Origin: Palsa-465 sp963800475
GTDB taxonomy: Bacteria > Actinomycetota > Thermoleophilia > Solirubrobacterales > Solirubrobacteraceae
Direction: 5' to 3'
DNA: 64,000 nt
Assembly: GCA_963800475.1 (NCBI GenBank)
Contig: CAWDAZ010000006.1
Span: 386,436 to 450,435, forward strand
Of this stretch, positions 13,905-21,965 are shown one piece after another. The position numbers were made by a program, and so were the translations under genes. Numbering within the stretch: the stretch's first letter is position 1; each line of letters opens with the position of its first letter. The notes beneath the pieces are model-generated. The model was not told the origin of the DNA, searched no databases, and saw only the letters and a list, made by a program, of their open reading frames with translations.

Positions 13905-15523
13905 AGCGGCTGTAGCCGCGTCTTCTCGACCTTCGCGAGCTTCGCCTGCAGCCGTGCGTATTCGCGCTCCTGCGTGGGCGTGCGCTTATGCCCCGGGTAC
14001 GCGATGTTGACGCGCTCGGCCGGGTCCAACAGCGTGTCGTACATCTCCCACTGGTCGGGCACATTCCCGTTGACGTCGTAGTAGCGCGCGATCTTGTAGC
14101 GGTGCTCGCGGATCGCCACGACGTGTTGCGGCGGCTGCGGGTATGGGCCGTTCGGCTGGCCCGACTGATAGTCGTCGTAGGTGAACACCGTGTAGTCCTG
14201 CGGCGGCTTCAGCGTGCGCCCGAGGATCCGGGCCGAGTAGTCGATCCCTTGCCAGGGAGCGCGTGCCTGGCGCGGCGCCCCGACCAGGCTCGCGAGCGTC
14301 GGCAGGAAGTCGACGTGAGACACGAGCGAGTGGTCGGTCCGGCCGCGCGGGAACAGGCGGGGATTCGAGTACACGAGCGGGACTCGCATCGTCTCCTCGT
14401 ACATGTTGAAGTTTTTCTGCCGCATCCCGCCGTGCGCGGTCCCCATCTCGCCATGGTCGGCGGTGGCGACCACGAGGGTGTTCTCGAACAGGCGGTTGGC
14501 CACGAGCGTGTCGAGGAGCTTCATCAGGTAGGCGTCCGACGAGCGCATCAGGTTCCCGTAGAAGTTCAGGTAGTTGCGCTTCATCTGCGGGGTCGGGATC
14601 GGGCCGCTGGCGTTGAACAGGCGCAGGAACTGCTTCTGCACCGTCGGCTTGGTCGAGAGGTCCTCGTTGACGGTCGCCGGCAGACCGATGTCGCCGAGCA
14701 GAAACGACCCGTCGTAGCCATTCGGGGTGAGGTTCTTCGGATAGAACAACACGTCGTGCGGGTTGACCAGCGACACGACCATGAAGAACGGTTGCTGACG
14801 CGCCGCGTGGCTGTTCAGGTACTGAAGCGCCCCCTCGGTGCCCTGGGCGGCCGTGCCCTGGGCGTTGATGAAGCGACCGTCGTTGTTGTAGTAGCCGCCA
14901 CCCTCCTCCGGGCCTGACTGGTTGGCGCCGGCGTCGGGCGGATCCCACCGGGTGAACCCGTACTTGTTGACGTCGTGGGGCTCCCAGGTGGAGCCGTTCG
15001 CCTGCTTCGTGCAGTGGAACTTCCCCTTGTAGACGGGGGTGTATCCGGACGCGGCCGTCACCGAGGCGAGGTTCTTGAAGTGGGTGCTGAGCTCGACCTG
15101 CGGATACTGCGGCGCCGGCATGCTCTCCTCGAGTGTGTACTTGACGCCGTGCTGCGCCGGGAAGTACCCGGTCATGAACGTCGAGCGCGCGGGCGAGCAC
15201 ATGCACGCGTTCGTCACGGCGTTATCGAACGTCACGCCATGGCGCTGCAGACGGTCGATACCCGGCATGTTGCGCTTCGCCCAACCCCGGGGGAAATGCT
15301 GGATCGCGCGCTGCTGATCGGTCATGAACACGAGCACGTTCATGCCCTCGATCGGGTTGTGCGCCGCAGCGCGATACGGACCCACCCGTATGCGAGCGCG
15401 GGCGGCTCCTCCGCCCCCGAGCAGCACTGCGCCGGTCCCGGCGGCCGCCTTCAGCAGCTCGCCGCGGGTGATTCCGTCGCCGCTCTCTTCGCCCTCGCGG
15501 GTCGGCTTGTCGCTGGCTGTCAT
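13901..15523 (-). CDS. Exported type I (formylglycine) sulfatase
   Basis: 540 aa. After a Tat-like start (ITRGELLKAAAGTGAVLLGG) it reads NVLVFMTDQQR (metal-binding Asp residues), the activation motif C109-S-P-A-R113 in NACMCSPARSTFMTGYFPAQ, HGVKYTL, VVATADHGEMGTAHGG (metal-binding D-H) and the C-terminal subdomain QWEMYDTLLDP. Cys109 is the residue converted to formylglycine. The protein hydrolyses sulfate esters; which sulfated substrate is unknown. A folded, Tat-exported sulfatase would need its formylglycine made in the cytoplasm, consistent with the cytoplasmic FGE encoded tail-to-tail. Confidence 0.92.
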   Translation of the reverse strand: MTASDKPTREGEESGDGITRGELLKAAAGTGAVLLGGGGAARARIRVGPYRAAAHNPIEGMNVLVFMTDQQRAIQHFPRGWAKRNMPGIDRLQRHGVTFDNAVTNACMCSPARSTFMTGYFPAQHGVKYTLEESMPAPQYPQVELSTHFKNLASVTAASGYTPVYKGKFHCTKQANGSTWEPHDVNKYGFTRWDPPDAGANQSGPEEGGGYYNNDGRFINAQGTAAQGTEGALQYLNSHAARQQPFFMVVSLVNPHDVLFYPKNLTPNGYDGSFLLGDIGLPATVNEDLSTKPTVQKQFLRLFNASGPIPTPQMKRNYLNFYGNLMRSSDAYLMKLLDTLVANRLFENTLVVATADHGEMGTAHGGMRQKNFNMYEETMRVPLVYSNPRLFPRGRTDHSLVSHVDFLPTLASLVGAPRQARAPWQGIDYSARILGRTLKPPQDYTVFTYDDYQSGQPNGPYPQPPQHVVAIREHRYKIARYYDVNGNVPDQWEMYDTLLDPAERVNIAYPGHKRTPTQEREYARLQAKLAKVEKTRLQPL

Positions 15524-15542
15524 ATCGCGCTGGTTCCTGTCG

Positions 15543-16985
15543 CTATCGCTTGGTTATCCGCTTGAACTCCGTGACAGCGTTGCTCGCGAACGCGGACACG
15601 TACACGTTCTTGCCGTCGGGACTGACGACCACCGAGCTCGCCCCGCGCATCGCCTGGGCGTGAATGCAGTCGAACCGCGGGTCGATCAGGCAGCCCGGCT
15701 TGCGCGGCTTCTGGATCAGCCCCGAGGTCGAAGCGTCGCGGTCGAACGTGTCGATCGACCCGGGCAGGAACGACGCGACATACACGTTCGCCCCGTCGGG
15801 CGAGACCGCCGCCCCCTCGGGAACGGTCAGCGTCCTACCGAGCGTGCACGCGACGGCGAGCACATAGATCGCGCACCCCGTCGTGCCGCTCGCCTGCGCG
15901 AGCTGCCCGGTTGATGGCGTCCGTGTGAAGTTGGCGACGCTGTCCGTCTGCAGAGCGGTCACGTACACGCTCTTGCCATCCGGGCTGACCGTGGTGGCGT
16001 CGGCCTTGCCCAGCTCGCGGCCCTTGGTGCACCCGTTCACCGAGGCGTTGGTGAAGCAGCCGGCCCCACCGGTCAGCTGCGTCAGCGCTCCGGTCGAGGG
16101 ATTGCGAGCAAGCACGTCGACGGCGCTCGACCCCGGAGCCGCGGCGTAAACGTTGCCGCCATCGCCGCTGATCGCGACGCCCTCGACGGCGGACATCGCG
16201 ATCGCGCTCGTGCAGCCGCCCGCGCCCGCCTGCGAGATGCATCCTTGGGTGCCGTCAAGCTGAGCGAGCGCGCCGCCGAAGTAGCGGGAGAACACCGCGA
16301 CCGTGTTGCCGAGGAACGATCCCGTGTAGACGTTGCGGCCGTCCGGGCTGACGACGACGACATCCGCTCCGTCGAGCCCACGGGCGGTCTGGCACCCAGG
16401 CAGCGCCGAGGCGGCGAGGCAGCCCCGTCCGTCCGCCGCCTGCGTGAGCGCACCCGTCGACGGGTTGCGCTCGAAGATCGCGAGCGAGCTGCTGTCGAAG
16501 GAGGTCGCGTACACACTCGACCCGTCCGGACTGACGGCCACGGAGTTGGGGCCGTCGAGCCCGACCCCCGGTGCACATCCGTCGGCGCCCCCAGCGGCGA
16601 TGCAGCCGGCGGCCCCGGCCGCCTGGCTCAGCCTCCCAGTTGCGGGATCTCGCTGAAAGACCGCGATCGCATCGCTCGTCGAGGACGCGACATAGACGTT
16701 CTTGCCGTCCGGGCTGACCGCGATCGCCTCGGAACCGACAATCGGCCCGGGGCCCATCAACGCGCGGACGTGGGTGCAGTCGTGGCGGCCGGAGGATTGA
16801 TCGACGAGGCAGCCGTTCGTACCCTTCGGCTGGATCAACACCCCGACCGGGTTCACCGGGGGTCGGCTGGGGGTGGGCTGCTTCGCCGCCGCCGCGCTCG
16901 ACGCGAGCACCGCCGGCGCGGCGAACATCGCCATGAGGATTGCCGCGGCCCTCTTTAGCTCATCCTGCACATTCCCCACGAGCAA
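15543..16985 (-). CDS. Exported YVTN/lactonase-type beta-propeller with repeated Cys pairs
   Basis: 480 aa. Start TTG 16985 is tentative; internal GTG codons also give a basic region before the hydrophobic AAAILMAMFAAPAVLASS signal. The body is about seven blades, each VSPDGKNVYVASSTSDAIAV, then F-x-R-x-P-x-T-G-x-L-x-Q, then a loop with G-C...G/A-C (for example GAAGCIAAGGADGCAPG). Two Cys per blade in the loop suggest one disulfide in each. YVTN propellers bind ligands or act as lactonases, but no metal or active site is evident. It stops 20 bp before the sulfatase start on the same strand, so they may be co-transcribed. Confidence 0.82.
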   Translation of the reverse strand: MLVGNVQDELKRAAAILMAMFAAPAVLASSAAAAKQPTPSRPPVNPVGVLIQPKGTNGCLVDQSSGRHDCTHVRALMGPGPIVGSEAIAVSPDGKNVYVASSTSDAIAVFQRDPATGRLSQAAGAAGCIAAGGADGCAPGVGLDGPNSVAVSPDGSSVYATSFDSSSLAIFERNPSTGALTQAADGRGCLAASALPGCQTARGLDGADVVVVSPDGRNVYTGSFLGNTVAVFSRYFGGALAQLDGTQGCISQAGAGGCTSAIAMSAVEGVAISGDGGNVYAAAPGSSAVDVLARNPSTGALTQLTGGAGCFTNASVNGCTKGRELGKADATTVSPDGKSVYVTALQTDSVANFTRTPSTGQLAQASGTTGCAIYVLAVACTLGRTLTVPEGAAVSPDGANVYVASFLPGSIDTFDRDASTSGLIQKPRKPGCLIDPRFDCIHAQAMRGASSVVVSPDGKNVYVSAFASNAVTEFKRITKR

Positions 16986-17252
16986 CCCCGACGCCGTAGA
17001 ACGACTCCAACCGCGGTGCAGCCTACTGGGAGGCGCTCGCGGTCGGCAAGTTCACCGTCGATCACTCGGCTGACCATGGTCGTCCTCCGGGCCCCATCGA
17101 CGAGGCGGTGCAGGCGGGATCCTGCGCGACGTGGCCGGGCAACCGGAACGCGACAGGACGCGGTTCTGATGTCTGTCGGGATGGTCCTGCCTCGAGGTCT
17201 TGTTCCTGGCGTGGGCGGGCGCTGAGCTCAGAGCGGCGGGTAGGATCGCGCG

Positions 17253-18392
17253 GTGAAGCGGCACGTCTTGATTCTTGGCGCGGGGTTCGGCGGTCTTGAG
17301 CTGGCGACGCGCTTGTCGGAAACGGTTTCCGACGCCGTCAGCGTTACGTTGCTTGATCGCAATGACTCGTTCTATTTCGGCTTCTCAAAGCTCGAGGTGA
17401 TGCTCGGCCGCGAATCGGCGGATGCCGTGCGATTGCCGTATCGCGAAATTGCGAAGGATGGTGTCGAGTTCCGCCAGGAGACGGTGATCGGCGTCGACCC
17501 GGTCGCGCGGCGGGTGGCGACCGACGTCACCACTCACGATGCCGACTTCCTGGTCGTGGCGATGGGTGCGGACTACGAGATGGCGGCGACGCCGGGTTTT
17601 GTGGAGGGCGGCCATGAGTACTACTCGCTCGCTGGGGCGGAGCGCCTGCGTGATGCGCTCGGCGACTTCGAGGGCGGGCGCGTTCTCGTCTCGGTGCTCG
17701 GCCAGCCGTTCAAGTGTCCCCCGGCGCCGTTCGAGGGGTCGTTTCTTCTGCACGAGCACTTCACACAACGAGGGATTCGCGACGCCGTGCGTATGACGAC
17801 TACGTTCCCGATGGAACGCCCGGTTCCAGTGACCGGCGAGATCTCGCAGATGTTCCGCGACGCGCTGGCCGCGCGCGGGATCGAGGAGCTTCCGGAGCGT
17901 CTTGTGACCAGCATCGACCCGGGCGACCGCGTCGCGCGGCTGGCCACGGGTGAAACGCTGCCCTACGATCTCTTCGTTGGAATCCCGGTGCACCGGGCGC
18001 CCGACCCGCTCCCGGCCTCGGGCCTGACAGTCGACGGCTGGGTGCCCGTCGACCAGACCAACCTCAGGACCGGGTTTCCCAACGTGTACGCGCTGGGCGA
18101 CGTCTGCACAGGCCCTCGCGCCGTGCCCAAGGCCGGGATCTTCGCCGAGTCGGCCGCGCTGGTCGTGGCAGACGACATCGTCGCTGAGATCACTGGCGGG
18201 GACCCGCCGGCGCCGTACGAGGCCGCTGGCGTCTGCTACGCCGAATTCGGCGAAGGCCTCGTCAGCAAGGTGGACGCCAACTTCCTTCGCGGCGAGGCCC
18301 CGGCGGCGGCGCGTCACGATCCCTCGCGAGAGTACGCCGCCGAAAAGGCCGAGTTCGGCGCCACACGCCGTGAGCGATGGTTCGGATCGTGA
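17253..18392 (+). CDS. FAD-dependent pyridine nucleotide-disulfide oxidoreductase, SQR-like
   Basis: 379 aa. HVLILGAGFGGLELATRLSE is the FAD-binding G-x-G-x-x-G; the second dinucleotide region is near FEGGRVLVSVLG; NVYALGDVCTG is the second FAD motif near the C-terminus. K-C-P-P-A-P-F-E (about 150) carries a Cys typical of sulfide:quinone oxidoreductase and flavocytochrome c relatives, but I do not see a clear second and third redox Cys, so sulfide oxidation is not proven. It has no transmembrane helix. TAGGAT lies exactly 6 nt before GTG 17253 with no Shine-Dalgarno sequence, so it is probably leaderless. Confidence 0.82.
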   Translation: MKRHVLILGAGFGGLELATRLSETVSDAVSVTLLDRNDSFYFGFSKLEVMLGRESADAVRLPYREIAKDGVEFRQETVIGVDPVARRVATDVTTHDADFLVVAMGADYEMAATPGFVEGGHEYYSLAGAERLRDALGDFEGGRVLVSVLGQPFKCPPAPFEGSFLLHEHFTQRGIRDAVRMTTTFPMERPVPVTGEISQMFRDALAARGIEELPERLVTSIDPGDRVARLATGETLPYDLFVGIPVHRAPDPLPASGLTVDGWVPVDQTNLRTGFPNVYALGDVCTGPRAVPKAGIFAESAALVVADDIVAEITGGDPPAPYEAAGVCYAEFGEGLVSKVDANFLRGEAPAAARHDPSREYAAEKAEFGATRRERWFGS

Positions 18393-18599
18393 GGGTCGAC
18401 CGCGGCCATATCGGGGTCGTCGCCCGTGGTCGTGAATGGTGCGCACGACGGGCGCCGCGCTAAGGGTGCCAACGCGATCGTCCGCTCTGAGGCGCGCTAC
18501 GGCACGACAGCGATCGTCCACGGATGCAAGTTCCGGCCGAGCGCGCGTCTTCCACGCGTGGGCTCGCGACCTGCGAGGCGAGCGGGCTAAGGTTCGGTC

Positions 18600-19343
18600 G
18601 TGGGCTTCCTTGGACATCAGTCGCGCCACGAGCGCGAGTGGGAGGAGGTTCGCGCCTCCGCCCGGGAGGACCTGGTCGCGCTCGGCGATGACATCCGCTC
18701 GCTCGATGTCGACATCGACATGCCCGGTGTCGCCGACGAGGCCAAGCAGCGCTACGAGCAGGCGCTCGAGGCCTACCAGCGGGCGAGCGACATCTTTGAC
18801 CGGGCCAAGCAACCCGAGGATCTCGCTCCGGTGAGCGAGACCCTCGAAGAGGGCCGGTACGCGATGGCGTACACGAAAGCGCTGCTGGAAGGGAAACCAC
18901 CGCCCCAGCGCCGCCCGCCTTGCTTCTTCGATCCCCGGCACGGGCCATCGACCGAGGATGTCGACTGGGCGCCGCCAGGCGGTACTCCAAGGCCGGTCCC
19001 TGCCTGTGCTGCTGATGCTTTGCGGGTCAAGGAAGGTTTCGCGCCGCATGGGCGCCAGGTCGCCGTGGATGGACGGCCGACCGATTACTGGAACGCGCCT
19101 CGGCAGTACGGGCCGATGATGGGCGGTTACTTCAATGGGTTCGGCGGCGGCGGTCTGCTGCAAACGCTGCTGGTCGGCTCGGCGCTCGGCGCGGGTCTCG
19201 GCTTCGGCGCCGCGGCAGTCGACTCGATATTCGACGGCGATGGGGACGGCGACGGGGACGGCGACGGCGACGGCGGCGGCGGCGGCGGCTGGGGCGACGG
19301 CGGTGACGGCTTCGGCGGCGGCGACTTCGGGGGCGACTTCTAG
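18600..19343 (+). CDS. Coiled-coil protein with Cys motif and Asp-Gly/Gly-rich tail, unknown function
   Basis: 247 aa from GTG 18600, with TAAGGT exactly 6 nt upstream (leaderless). Residues 10-90 are heptad-rich helix (REDLVALGDDIRSLDVDIDM...EQALEAYQRASDIFDRAK). Next comes a conserved-looking Cys segment, PPCFFDPRHGPSTEDVDW to PVPACAADALRV, then a short hydrophobic stretch (LLQTLLVGSALGAGLGFG), and a tail of seven Asp-Gly units and Gly runs. I recall the Cys segment from unassigned actinobacterial proteins; no function is established. The hydrophobic stretch could be a membrane segment. Confidence 0.7.
   Translation: MGFLGHQSRHEREWEEVRASAREDLVALGDDIRSLDVDIDMPGVADEAKQRYEQALEAYQRASDIFDRAKQPEDLAPVSETLEEGRYAMAYTKALLEGKPPPQRRPPCFFDPRHGPSTEDVDWAPPGGTPRPVPACAADALRVKEGFAPHGRQVAVDGRPTDYWNAPRQYGPMMGGYFNGFGGGGLLQTLLVGSALGAGLGFGAAAVDSIFDGDGDGDGDGDGDGGGGGGWGDGGDGFGGGDFGGDF
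19233..19289 (+). repeat. In-frame Asp-Gly microsatellite
   Basis: Seven GAY-GGN units run from 19233 to 19274, followed by five GGC codons. The 6-bp unit could slip during replication, changing tail length in steps of two residues without breaking the frame. Confidence 0.75.
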
Positions 19344-20920
19344 CTGTTCGCCCGCTGGGCGGCCGAGTTCGCCGACCAGTAGCGGTTGAGCTGGTCTGCG
19401 TGATGGTAGGCGTAGCGGTGGAGCCCCTCTAGCAGGCGGATTTCGGTATCCGACAGATCCGGATGCCAAAGATCAACGATCAGCACGATCCGGTCCTCGT
19501 CGGTGTGATTCCACGCCTCGTGCTCGAAGTAGTCATCGAACACGAGGCACCGCCCCTCCTCCCAGCGCCGGGTTTCGTCCCCCACCCGGATCGCGCAGTC
19601 CCCGTCGGGAACCCTGATCCCAAGATGGCAGCGAACCCTCAGATTGGTCGGGCCGCGGTGAGGGTGGACATGGGTGCCGCCTCGCAACCGTGATACGTAG
19701 ATCAGGCCTGCGAGCGTCCGCATGGCGGGATAGGCCTCGATCCCGCGAGCGGTGATCGGGCACTGGTCACAGATCTCATCGTGCCGACGACCGCGCTCGT
19801 AGAAGAACGCCACGTCCCAGTCCCCGGATCGCCCAATTCGCTCCGCCTCACGGTGATACGCGGTCTGGTTCAACGTCAGGAGCTCGTCGCGGATCTCTCG
19901 TGCGTGAGCCTCTAGATACCTCGTCAGAGGGAATTGACCCGGGTCGTGCCACGGTCGACTTGCGAGCTTGGGGTAGCGCTTTCCCAGGGGCTTATCGGTG
20001 AGCGTTTCGATGTACCGGTCAAATCGCGCGCGCCCGACCCTGCGCCTGACGGATTGACTGGTCACGCGCTTCTGTACGGCCGTGTCGAACAGCACCCTCG
20101 GGTCGGTGACGCCGTCGAGCGCCCGCGGCTCTCCTACTTCAGTCAGCTGCATCCACTCGTCGAAGCTGAGGCGCTTGTCCCAGGCGGTACCGAGGGTGTG
20201 GAGCCGTTTGCGCGCGGCGTCGGCCCAATAGTCGGAGAGCGTTTCGCGCGCGGTATGTGCCAGCCACACGCACGGCTCCGGAATAACCGGGCAGACAGCG
20301 GCGGCAAGTTCGTATTGGCCGGTGCAATACGCGCGGCGCGCCAGCGACTCGTCGTCCTCGGAGAGGCTGCCGAGCTGGGCGGTGAACGGCGGCCTCAGCG
20401 TCTCGCTGTCGAGTAGGTAGTCCGCAAACTCACGGATCCTGGCCAACCACGAAGCCGGCGATCCATCCTTCGCTTGAGTCTGCTCGGCCAGGTTGGCCAT
20501 GTGCAGGACCACGAGCGCGTCTAGTTCGTTGCTGGTTGCATCGCCCTCGAGCCGTGTCCATCGATGCGTGCCGGCAAGCAGGGGACCGCGAGGGGTCACG
20601 CCGAATAGGTACGCGAGCCGTTCTGCTTGCTCGCCGACAAGCGCACTGAGCTCGGCGCGGCGCGCCGGCGCCAGCAAACGCTGCGCGAACGCGTCGGTGC
20701 CGTACACGCTGTGGATCAGCCCCGCGTACTGCAGCCATACCGGCTGGTTCCAGCGCCGGAGGATCGCGTACGTCTCGACGAGGTGGTCAAGCAGTGTTCG
20801 CCCGTGCGCGTGGCGAAGACCTCCGGCGCCCTCACGCTCGAGGAACGTGATCACCGACTCCCGAACCCGGTCGCGCGAGGGCGATCGCCCGCCATGCTCG
20901 ATGCCGCCGCCGATGACCAT
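19340..20920 (-). CDS. DUF6817 domain fused to aspartyl/asparaginyl beta-hydroxylase
   Basis: 526 aa if it starts at ATG 20920, which has AAGGACGG close upstream; GTG/ATG at 20983/20980 would add 20 residues but has no ribosome-binding site. The N-terminal domain (HGRTLLDHLVETYAILRRWN, then AGLIHSVYGTDAF, then GEQAERLAYLFGV) matches DUF6817, an HD-like helical domain. The last 180 residues (GLIYVSRLRGGTHVHPHRGP, LRVRCHLGIRVP, EGRCLVFDDYFEHEAWNHTD) are the 2-oxoglutarate/Fe(II) Asp/Asn-hydroxylase fold, with HPHRG and EHEAW as the two metal His. A linker with QCPITARG separates them. The substrate is unknown. It overlaps the preceding convergent gene by 4 bp. Confidence 0.82.
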   Translation of the reverse strand: MVIGGGIEHGGRSPSRDRVRESVITFLEREGAGGLRHAHGRTLLDHLVETYAILRRWNQPVWLQYAGLIHSVYGTDAFAQRLLAPARRAELSALVGEQAERLAYLFGVTPRGPLLAGTHRWTRLEGDATSNELDALVVLHMANLAEQTQAKDGSPASWLARIREFADYLLDSETLRPPFTAQLGSLSEDDESLARRAYCTGQYELAAAVCPVIPEPCVWLAHTARETLSDYWADAARKRLHTLGTAWDKRLSFDEWMQLTEVGEPRALDGVTDPRVLFDTAVQKRVTSQSVRRRVGRARFDRYIETLTDKPLGKRYPKLASRPWHDPGQFPLTRYLEAHAREIRDELLTLNQTAYHREAERIGRSGDWDVAFFYERGRRHDEICDQCPITARGIEAYPAMRTLAGLIYVSRLRGGTHVHPHRGPTNLRVRCHLGIRVPDGDCAIRVGDETRRWEEGRCLVFDDYFEHEAWNHTDEDRIVLIVDLWHPDLSDTEIRLLEGLHRYAYHHADQLNRYWSANSAAQRANS

Positions 20921-21181
20921 TCCGTCCTTCACCTTAGTCGGCACCGGCAGCTGGTAGAACGGCCCAAAGATTGGGAGCATCACGGGCTAGGGCGGGGACA
21001 CTCGCTGCCCGGAGTCGACGGCTGCTGGCCGCACGATCGCTTCCACGCGATCGCCGCCCTGGGTCGGGCGACTCCTCCGGCGATCCGCCACTCAGCGCGC
21101 GTCGCGCGTCGCCGCCGCGCGGAGCGGACGTGTGCGAGGCTTAGCTCGGTGCCGAGCGATCGGGCTTACTCGCGCTTCTCG

Positions 21182-21607
21182 ATGGCGATTCCCGCCGCCG
21201 CGCTGAGACTGGGTGGAAAGCTGAATGTGCCCGTGTACCGCGCGACCCGCGGACGGCTCTTTGGACGGATCGGTCGCGCCCCCGTCCTGCTCCTCACGAC
21301 CACCGGCAGGCGCTCGGGAAGAGAGCGAACGGCGCCCGTGCTGTACCTAGCCGACGGCGAGCGGATGGTCGTGATCGGCTCCAACGCCGGGAACGTGCGC
21401 ACCCCCGCCTGGGCGCTCAACCTCAAGGCACATCCCGACGCCGAAGTGCAGGTTCGAGGCGCACACCGGAAGGTACGCGCACGCTTGCCCGAGGGCGCGG
21501 AGCGCGACGAGCTGTGGCAACGGATGAATGATCAATACGGCGGCTTCGACGATTACCGTGCGCGCACGGGGCGCCGGATCGATCTGTTCGTGTTGGAGCC
21601 GCGCTAG
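21182..21607 (+). CDS. DDN-family F420-dependent nitroreductase/quinone reductase
   Basis: 141 aa. LNVPVYRATRGRLFGRIGRA, then VLLLTTTGRRSGRERTAPVL, then ALNLKAHPDAEVQVRG, is the split-barrel DDN fold (nitroreductase/quinone reductase family, deazaflavin F420H2 donor) found only in F420-producing actinobacteria and relatives. The G-R-x-S-G motif contacts F420. Upstream in-frame sequence is not family-like, so ATG 21182 is chosen. Quinone protection against redox cycling is the usual proposal. Confidence 0.87.
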   Translation: MAIPAAALRLGGKLNVPVYRATRGRLFGRIGRAPVLLLTTTGRRSGRERTAPVLYLADGERMVVIGSNAGNVRTPAWALNLKAHPDAEVQVRGAHRKVRARLPEGAERDELWQRMNDQYGGFDDYRARTGRRIDLFVLEPR

Positions 21608-21686
21608 CTCGAGGCGAGAGGGGAACAGGAGCCCGCAGGATCCCAAGGCTCAGCCGACGTCCGTGACGAGCGGCGGCGTCGCGCGG

Positions 21687-21857
21687 CTAGCCCGAGTGAT
21701 CGTCGTGGTGCGGCAGCCCGCGCAGCACGTTGATCACGCCCACCACGATGATCAGAATCGCCCAGCCCTTCGCGATCTCGTGGCTCGCGAGTCCGATCAC
21801 GCCGACGACGAGGAGGATCACGCCCAGCGCGACGGCGACGCCGGGGTGATGAAGCAT
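21687..21857 (-). CDS. Small two-helix membrane protein
   Basis: 56 aa from ATG 21857. Two hydrophobic segments, GVAVALGVILLVVGVIGLA and GWAILIIVVGVINVLRGL, are joined by a short polar turn, and a His/Asp-rich tail (PHHDDHSG) could bind metal. No family recognised. It could be spurious, but the hydrophobic pattern is unlikely by chance. Confidence 0.5.
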   Translation of the reverse strand: MLHHPGVAVALGVILLVVGVIGLASHEIAKGWAILIIVVGVINVLRGLPHHDDHSG

Positions 21858-21965
21858 GCGAGCCAGCCGCGGTAAGAGAACCAGGATTGCGACTGATCGC
21901 GCACGGCGCCGCAATCCCTGCCGGCCCCGGCGCGACCGCAGGTCGGCGTGCCGGTTGAACGAGCG

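Noticed and set aside
19233..19289. Repeat array resembling a CRISPR
   Set aside because: The unit is 6 bp, in frame and encodes Asp-Gly; there are no spacers and no cas genes in the window.
17385..19469. 694-codon minus-strand frame over the FAD oxidoreductase and coiled-coil genes
   Set aside because: Low-complexity, Arg/Ala-rich reading of the wrong strand; both plus-strand genes have clear motifs or promoter-like starts.
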